Shown piece after piece: positions 57,095-64,000 of a stretch of 64,000 nucleotides of DNA. Positions within the stretch are counted from its first letter, which is position 1; each line of letters opens with the position of its first letter. Under the pieces are notes generated by a model that had not been told where the DNA came from, did no database searches, and saw only the letters and a program-made list of their open reading frames with translations. Location of the stretch: the NCBI RefSeq assembly GCF_032118995.1, contig NC_092649.1, positions 13,154,191 through 13,218,190 on the forward strand, read 5' to 3'. The DNA is from Asterias amurensis. Lineage: Eukaryota; Echinodermata; Asteroidea; Forcipulatida; Asteriidae. Both the position numbers and the translations under genes were made by a program.

Positions 57095-58527
57095 TTAAAG
57101 CCATTGGACCCTTTCGGTACAGAAAAAACAAAAAAAGTTCACAGATTTACAAATAATTTACAGGGTTTACAGAAGGTAATGGTGAAAGACTTCTCTTGAA
57201 ATATTAGTCCATGAAATGCTTTACTTTTTGAGAAAACGGTAAAACAATATAAATTCTCGTTAGCGAGAATTACAGATTTTTTTTAAACACATGTCATGAC
57301 GGTGACTGCTCTTTATTTCGACACCCCTATGGTCCGACACCCCTATGTTCCGACACCCCTATGTTCCGACAACTCAACCTATATTCCGACACCCCTATGT
57401 TCCGACACCTCTATATTCCGACACCCCTATGTTCCGACACCCTTATATTCCAACGACCCAAACACCCCTATGTTCCGACACCCCTATGTTCCGACAACCT
57501 GTACCAATATTTTGTGTTAGCCATTTTTTTTAAAGAAAAACGGTGTGACTTGAAGAAACTACACATGTTCGCAGTTTAGTTCATGAACGTACCGGTAACC
57601 TATCTTTAATATGTAGTCCCACAAAGGAGTTTAATTTGTATAACAAGATTCTGCTATTACAAATATTCGGTTTCTTTAGAAGAGGACTGAGTAATGGAGG
57701 GGGTTGTAGGACTGAATTATTTATTGTTATTAATTGTTAACAAATTATTATGATTATTATTATTATTAAAAAAAAATTGTGGGGGGGGGGGCAAAGGAAA
57801 GAAATTACACATCGGCGCAATAAACGCAGGAGAGGGTTGGAATTTTTATTAATTGACGCCCATGAAATGTTATCAACACGGACACGCACCTAACAATAGC
57901 AAAGTACCGAGTATTTTATTGCCAGCTACCTCGGGGAGCCATACTCATGTGTATAACCACCACAAAAAAAATTAAATGCATGCGAGATTCCATCACTTTT
58001 TAAAATAGTACAAATTCATTTTATGAATGTTCAAACCTAATCCCGGTCGAAAATTTTTGGGAAACCTTGCGTAATACAAGTTGTGTTTTTGTTATTGATC
58101 AACTGAGTAATAATGTGCGGGAACAACTTGTCGGAACATAGGGGTGTCGGAACATAGGGGTGTCGGAATATAGGGGTGTCGGAACATAGGGGTGTCGGAA
58201 TATAGGTTCAGTTGTCGGAACATAGGTGTGTCGGAATATAGGTGTGTCGGAATATAGGGGTGTCGGAACATAGGGGTGTCGGAATATAGGCTGAGTTGTC
58301 GGAACATAGGGGTGTCGGAACATAGGGGTGTCGGAATATAGGTGTGTAACCGTCATGACACGGCGAAACGCGCGGAAACAAGAGTGGGTTTTCCCGTTAT
58401 TTTCTCCCGACTCCGATGACCGATTGAGCCTAAATTTTCACAGGTTTGTTGTTTTATATATAAGTTGTGACACACGAAGTGTGTGACTTGGACAATACTG
58501 TTTACCGAAAGTGTATAATGGCTTTAA
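57095..58527. mobile_element. M2 MITE split by foldback element B
   Basis: TTAA at both borders. Left TTAAAGCCATTGGACCCTTT; right TTTACCGAAAGTGTATAATG then GCTTTAA. The interior matches 47478-47850 in reverse (GTGAAAGACTTCTCTTGAAA, TTCTCGTTAGCGAGAA, CGGCGAAACG). Confidence 0.75.
57302..58351. mobile_element. TU-like foldback element B (CCGACACCCCTATGTT arms)
   Basis: 1050 bp flanked by an 8-bp duplication GTCATGAC (57294-57301 and 58352-58359). Ends: GGTGACTGCTC on the left; the right end read inward is GGTTACACACC. Both arms are arrays of short units such as TTCCGACACCCCTATG in opposite orientation (57318-57500 and 58125-58345). The centre is AT-rich with a poly-G run near 57780 and no gene. 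The M2 copy at 47478 shows the empty target CATGTCATGACACGG with a single GTCATGAC. Confidence 0.9.
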
Positions 58528-58590
58528 ACTGTACACTGCCTTTAAGGATCAAGGAGCTCTGACACAAATATTGTTTTGCTTTCAGCTAAA

Positions 58591-58621
58591 ATGAAGACGG
58601 CTGAGAAAGCTATACCGGAGG
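58591..58621 (+). CDS. First coding exon of an unidentified gene
   Basis: Exon 58586-58621 has a good acceptor (TTTTGCTTTCAG) and donor (GAGG/GTAAGTAC) and opens with ATG: MKTAEKAIPE plus one base (phase 1). Ten codons are too few to name a family. An LTR retrotransposon occupies the following intron and the rest of the gene lies beyond the window. A non-coding first exon ending at 55564 is possible. Confidence 0.4.
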
Positions 58622-58859
58622 GTAAGTACAAATATACATTTTCATATTTAGCTGCACTTTAGCTGTGTCTCAGTTCACAATCTTTATGTCTTTTTCTCTG
58701 TCAGGTCGTACATGTATGATCTATTTTGTATTTAGTCTGAAAGTGCAATTTTTAGACATATACGATACACTTTTTTTTATGTACTCAAAAAGTGTCATCA
58801 ATTGTGCATTATACATGTACATGAGTCCACAACCTTCAAGACCAAGGCCGAGTGATAGC

Positions 58860-59035
58860 TGTAATAATACTATATCGGTAGACATATATTCTGGAGTAAT
58901 GTAATGATTTATTATTGACGTGACTGATTCATACCATATACAAGATTACTGTTTTCTGGAGCGAGTACCTGGATTGACCTAGTGACGTATTGAGGTCACA
59001 GTATATTAATGCGCTGTGTGTATATAAAGTAGTAC
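58860..59035 (-). repeat. LTR of the Ty3/gypsy-type element (shared part)
   Basis: Starts TGTAATAATACTATATCGG on the plus strand; the stretch to 59035 is identical to 63825-64000. The true far end lies somewhere before about 59465. Confidence 0.85.
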
Positions 59036-62000
59036 CTTCACATCCTCCCTTTTTCGAGGAATTCATATACTAAACTGGCTTGCTAAATGAAGGACTATTT
59101 AGGCATATTGGAATCAATAAAAATTGGGAACACTGGTACAAAATACTTCAATGTGCGAGATCCAATGATATAAATTTTGTCACATATATGCAAGAACAGT
59201 AAACATACTTTTGAGTTGTTTGGGGGTTTAAGTGGACTCCAGTTTTTTACAACATGCAATAAAAACGGTTTGTAACAACTTGTTCAACAACAATTAAAAG
59301 TGATAAACATCAACAGCAGTAACTTTGTTAAATGATAAACATCAACAGCAGTAACTTTGTTTGTCAACAAATTTTGTTTGTCAACAAAATAGCAGTGGTA
59401 ACATCAATAGTAATAACTGAGTTTTTCAATGTCTTTTTGAAATGTCACTGTTCTGATTCTCCTTCTTTAGGATTCGATAAGCCGTTTTGGCTTTGTCACA
59501 GCACGACCAGTGCGTGTGTGATAATTTTGATCAGAGTTACTGTCTGGTTTCTCCGAGTTGTTTTGTCCATGGGAAAGTTTGTTTTCCTGCGGTTTGGGAG
59601 TAGGTGTTAGTTGAGGAAGCTCAACTGGTGGTGTGTCGGTGAAACGGACTTGTTTCTTCTCTGTGTCCCGTGGGCGTAATTGTCTCCTGTTACGTCGTAG
59701 TGAATGTCCGATTGGTGTTTCGATCATGTACGATCGGGGCTCTGGACATTTGTCTTTCACGACAGCAGGTAACCAATTGCCAGACTGTTGATCTTGTACG
59801 CTAACATGCTGGCCTACACTGAGAGGGGGTAGGGCACGTACACCATACTTGTCATGGTTATCTTTCTGACTAGTCTGACGAGCGACGAGGCGTTGATGGA
59901 TTGCGTCCTTTTGGGGTACCGTGTTGCGAATTTTGATAGGAAGGTTGCTCCTTAGTTTGCGTCCATGTAGTAGTTCCGCTGGTGAGGGAATAACATTGTC
60001 CAACGGAGTAGTGCGTAGGCAAAGTAGAGCGAGATCTATGTCCATGTCGGACTGTTGGGCTTTTGTCAATGTAGCTTTGACAGTTTGGATGGCTCTTTCA
60101 ATAAAACCATTGCTTTGCGGATATCTGGGGCTTGATGTCACGTGGTCAAATCCCCAGTCACGAGCGAATTTGCGATATTCGTGACTGTCGTAGTGTGGGC
60201 CGTTGTCGCTGATTACTTTCGTGGGGATGCCTAGTTCACTGAAAATCTGTTTCGTGAGGCGTATGACTGTGGCACTTGTGCACCGTCCACTGATTTTCCT
60301 GATAAATGGGTACTTTGAGTAGTAGTCCGCTATAATCAAGTATTCGGCGTTGTTGTAGTGGAACATGTCTGTCCCTACGGTTTGCCACGGTCGCTGTGGA
60401 ATGTCGTGAGGAATAAGTGGTTCCGCGGGTTGGCTTTTTTGGTGTCGTTGGCATGTGCTGCATGCGCTTACCAATTGTTCAATGTCTTTATTGATGCCAG
60501 GCCAGAAGATGCATGTTTTGGCCCTGAGCTGGCATTTGTTGATGCCTTGGTGTCCCGCGTGAATCTTTTGCAATGCTTCGCTTTGCATTGTCTCAGGGAT
60601 GACGATTCGTTCGCCCTTGATGACGAGACCGTTATCAACCGATAGTTCATCGCGGTTGGACCAGTAGTGGCGGATGCACTTGCGTAGTTGTTTTGGGTCA
60701 TCCGGCCACCCAGTGACTATAGTTTCACTGAGGAGGCGTAGTGTTTTGTCACTTTGTGTCTGGCGTTGCATTTCTGCAAGCTTGTATGTAGAGAACTGTA
60801 CGGCGTATATGGTCGTATCGAGATCAATCCGTGGACCGCGCGTTGGGCCAAGCCTCGATAGTGCGTCTGCGAGTACCATTTCGCGTCCAGGGCGGTAGAC
60901 TATGTTGTAGTCGTACGGTTGCAGGCGTAGCATCATTCTCTGCAGTCGTGGCGGAGTGTTAGCCATGCTTTTGTGTTGTATGTTCTCTAGCGGTTTGTGG
61001 TCCGACTCGACGGTGAACTTTGATCCATATATGTAAGTATGGAAGCGAGTGCAACCAAACACTACAGCTAGCAATTCTCGTTCGATGTTTGCGTAGCGTT
61101 TCTCGGCGTCGGTGAGAGCCTTGCTCGCGAATGCGACAGGTTTGTTGTCCTGTAGAAGAGCTGCACCAAGCCCTTTTAACGAGGCGTCAACTTGAATGAC
61201 TGTTGGTTTGCGAGTGTTAAAGTACGTTAGTGTACATTCGGTGCTGATCATGGATTTCACTTTGTCAAACGCTGTCTGGTGCGATGCTGACCATTGCCAA
61301 TCGCTATCTTTGCGTATGAGTGCGCGTGTGGTGTCAGTATGATCTGCGAGGTTTGGTATGAATGGTGCCATGTACTGGACCAAACCGAGAAATTGTTGCA
61401 GTTCGTTGACGTTGGTTGGCGATGGTAGCGAGTGAATGTCACTTACTTTCTCGGGTCAGGGTGTACGCCCTGAGCATCGTAGTAGCACCCAAAAAACTTG
61501 ATGCTGGGAATGTTAATATCACACTTGTCCAAGTTGAAGATCAGACCGTATTTGCGAGCTATGTGCATGAGGTTATGAAGGTTTTTGTTGTGTTCCTCCA
61601 TATCATGCCCAAACACTGCAACGTCGTCGGCTATGCCGATGGTACCGGGGCATTGCTCCAATATCATGTCCATTTTCTCTTGGAAAATATCTTGCGAAAC
61701 CTTGAGTCCAAATGGTAGTCGTTTGAAGCGATAGCGTCCGAAAGGCGAATTGAACGTGGTCAGGTAACTGGACTCTGAATCCAACTCGATGGACCAGTAC
61801 CCGTGACGTGCGTCAAGTTTGCTGAAGACCCGTGCACCACTGAACTTGTGGGTAATCTCCTCGAGCGTTGGCGTTTTGTGATACGTGCGTTTGGAGGCTC
61901 GATTCAGGTCTTTTGGATCGAGGCAGATCCGAAGTTGGCCGTTGGCTTTCCTGCTAAATGCAAGGGACGACACCCAGTCTGTGGGCTCTATCACCTTGGC

Positions 62001-63824
62001 TATTACATTTAACGCTGTCATCCTGTCAAGTTCGGCTTTCATTTCATCCTTGAGCTGGATGGGGTATTTGCGAGGCGGTTGTACGGAAGGTTGCGCGTCC
62101 TCGTGCAGCGTAATGTGAAATTGACCAGGAAACTTGCCAATACCGGTAAATCGATCCGGATATTGGGCTTTGAGGTCCTTGTTGTTGCGTATGGGCCCCA
62201 AGTTTGCGACTTTAGGCGTTGGCGTTGGCGTTGCAGGTGTACGTATGGCACAATTCATCGTGAGGAGTTTGAGTGCGCGTGAACTTGGCAGTCCAATAAT
62301 TGCAGGTCCTGTTGCGTCAGCAATGAAGAACTCTGCGTCTATCCACTCACCACTGTTGAATTTGCATGGAATTGTTATACTGCCATGCTGCGGTATTTGT
62401 GTGCCATTGTAAGCTGTGAGAATTCCCTTTACCGGGGTTGTAGCGCCAAGTTTTGGAAATCCTTCTGCGTCCAACAATGTGGGGAACATGCGTCGAAATA
62501 ATCGGAGGGGGATGATATTTCCCTGTGCACCCGTGTCAACTTTCGCTGTGAGCGTGTGATTGCCTGGCCGTTGTTTGAGCTTGATGTTGAGCGTCGTGAA
62601 CACTTGATCGCGATTGTCTACGCGCTTGTTGTTGGTATTGTTTATACCGTCGATCTGTTGCGTGATTGTGACTGTCTCAAAACTCATGTTCTCAAAGTCA
62701 TTGGATGCATCATCCATGTCCTGTTGCTGGACATAGTGAACCTCACTTTGACGGTTATTCGGTTTCGGAGTGTTGCTTCTCCTGTAAGATCCGCGAGGTC
62801 GATTATCCGATCTGGGTCGTGGTTTGCGTCGCTGTTGTTGGCTTTGTCCTTTGCCAGCAGAGCTGAGGCATACCTGTTGCCAATGTCCAGTTTTACCACA
62901 TTTTCTGCATGTAGTGCCGTATGCTGGGCACCCATCTCTCGGCTTGTATGGATGACTGCCCCCGCAGTTTTTACATTGACCGCGAAGTTTTACCATATCC
63001 ACCGTGGCATCGTGTCCGATGTTGCCGAGTTGAGCCATGTGGTTCACACTAGCTTCATGTGTACGGCATATGTCGAGAGCATCCTGCAAAGACAGCTTGT
63101 CGTCCTTGCCTAGCAATTTCTTCTGCGTCTGCGTGTATTTGATACCGGAAATCAGTACCTCAATGATGCGTTCCTCGAGTGCAGAATTTTCCTTGAACTG
63201 GCATTTCATGGCCTTTGCCTTGCAACGTGTATAAAAGTCATCAACAGACTCTGAATCAATCTGTTTGTACCGCTGAAATTCCAGCCGGTGTATCCTAAAG
63301 TTCTCATGAGGCTGTACATGCTTCGAAAACTTATCCCATATGTTTGTGGGATCTTGTAGCTGTTCATCAGTGAGGCCCCAGGTGTTGAAAATCCTGAGCC
63401 CCTCGCGACCTGCCCACAAAATTATGTAGTTGTGCTGCTTATCAGGTACAATGTTCTTGACCTGGAACCACATATTTGATGTCTGCTTAAACTCTTTATA
63501 AGCCTGAGGGCGATCTGGATGGCTCCAGTCCATCTTTGGATGAGGTATTGTATCAGCCATTGCGTGAAAATACAGTTAAAATGTTCGTATCACAATATGC
63601 GTGTAGTTGTTTTTGCGTTTTATGCGGTCTACCCGGTACGTGATACACATATGGTACGTACGTAGCGTTGATTTACATGTACTGTAACTCACGTGTCAAA
63701 ATGGCGGAATGTGTCCGTCCAGCAGTGCCGTTCGTTGGATTTGTTCTGTCCAATCGGATCAAATTCTGTACACAGTTATTGCTAAAACTTGATGAGACAC
63801 TTGCCTGATCCTTTGCTGCCACCA

Positions 63825-64000
63825 TGTAATAATACTATATCGGTAGACATATATTCTGGAGTAATGTAATGATTTATTATTGACGTGACTGATTCATACC
63901 ATATACAAGATTACTGTTTTCTGGAGCGAGTACCTGGATTGACCTAGTGACGTATTGAGGTCACAGTATATTAATGCGCTGTGTGTATATAAAGTAGTAC
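63825..64000 (-). repeat. Second LTR, truncated by the window end
   Basis: Identical to 58860-59035 as far as it goes. Directly inside it, on the element strand, is TGGTGGCAGCAAAGG, a possible primer-binding site; the priming tRNA is not assigned. Confidence 0.85.

Larger units (their letters stand above)
56874..58545. mobile_element. M1 MITE remnant hosting nested insertions
   Basis: The left part of M1 (TTAAAGGCAGTGGACACTAG...) runs to about 57094. Its other end (GTACACTGCCTTTAA) is at 58531-58545. An M2 MITE sits between, itself split by foldback element B: three generations of insertion, with part of M1 lost. Confidence 0.65.
58860..64000 (-). mobile_element. Ty3/gypsy-type LTR retrotransposon, extends past the window
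   Basis: Minus-strand element. LTRs begin at 58860 (downstream LTR for the element) and at 63825 (upstream LTR, cut by the window end). Parts in element order: gag with a capsid-like region (about 63.0-63.55 kb), two zinc knuckles (about 62.9 kb), an aspartic protease, reverse transcriptase, RNase H (about 61 kb), and an integrase with a zinc-binding region and catalytic core (about 60-60.6 kb). That domain order marks Ty3/gypsy. The element looks nearly whole, with about one break in its coding part. The two LTRs look identical over the roughly 175 bp visible in both, so it is probably young. Confidence 0.92.

Noticed and set aside
57296-58356. Frames reading YVPTPLCSDTPMF-type repeats
   Set aside because: Short tandem units in arms of foldback element B.

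Overview
This window looks like invertebrate deuterostome DNA, most likely from an echinoderm and possibly a starfish. The reasons are long AT-rich introns, single-exon rhodopsin-class receptor genes, dense miniature inverted-repeat elements, and large foldback transposons with tandemly repeated inverted arms like the TU elements described from sea urchin. The species is inferred, not proven. Five host genes can be supported. (1) 2-14789 (+) is the 3' part of a contactin-like adhesion gene: two Ig domains, four FN3 domains and a GPI-anchor tail. (2) 23619-24890 (+) is an intact single-exon class A GPCR. (3) 28399-34256 (+) is a four-exon SLC16/monocarboxylate-transporter-like gene. (4) 36201-40881 (-) is a five-exon gene for a small secreted saposin-like protein; no single long open frame shows it, and it was assembled from matching splice sites and phases. 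(5) 58591-58621 (+) is the first coding exon of an unidentified gene whose first intron carries an LTR retrotransposon. A further start-codon exon at 48750-48863 (+) and an open frame at 48088-48426 (-) are unidentified.

Layout: 0-14.8 kb contactin-like gene with repeat-filled introns; 14.8-23.6 kb its 3' flank with miniature elements; 23.6-26.8 kb GPCR followed by a LINE copy split by a foldback element; 27.5-34.3 kb transporter; 34.3-36.0 kb SINE and LINE tails; 36.2-41.6 kb saposin-like gene with a duplicated upstream region; 42.7-46.0 kb foldback element between two 91-bp direct repeats; 46.6-48.4 kb LINE remnants; 50.9-55.2 kb a 4.3-kb foldback element; 56.9-58.5 kb a three-deep nest of elements; 58.9 kb to the end a young-looking Ty3/gypsy-type element on the minus strand.

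The most notable signal is a set of five foldback elements from four families. Their inverted arms are built from tandem repeats of about 12-15 bp, 26 bp, 42 bp or about 240 bp. Three of them, with unrelated arm sequences, share GGT-type ends and 8-9 bp target duplications, and one insertion is confirmed by an unoccupied copy of its target in this window. They look like independent members of one transposition system with no visible transposase here. The second highlight is the saposin-like gene.
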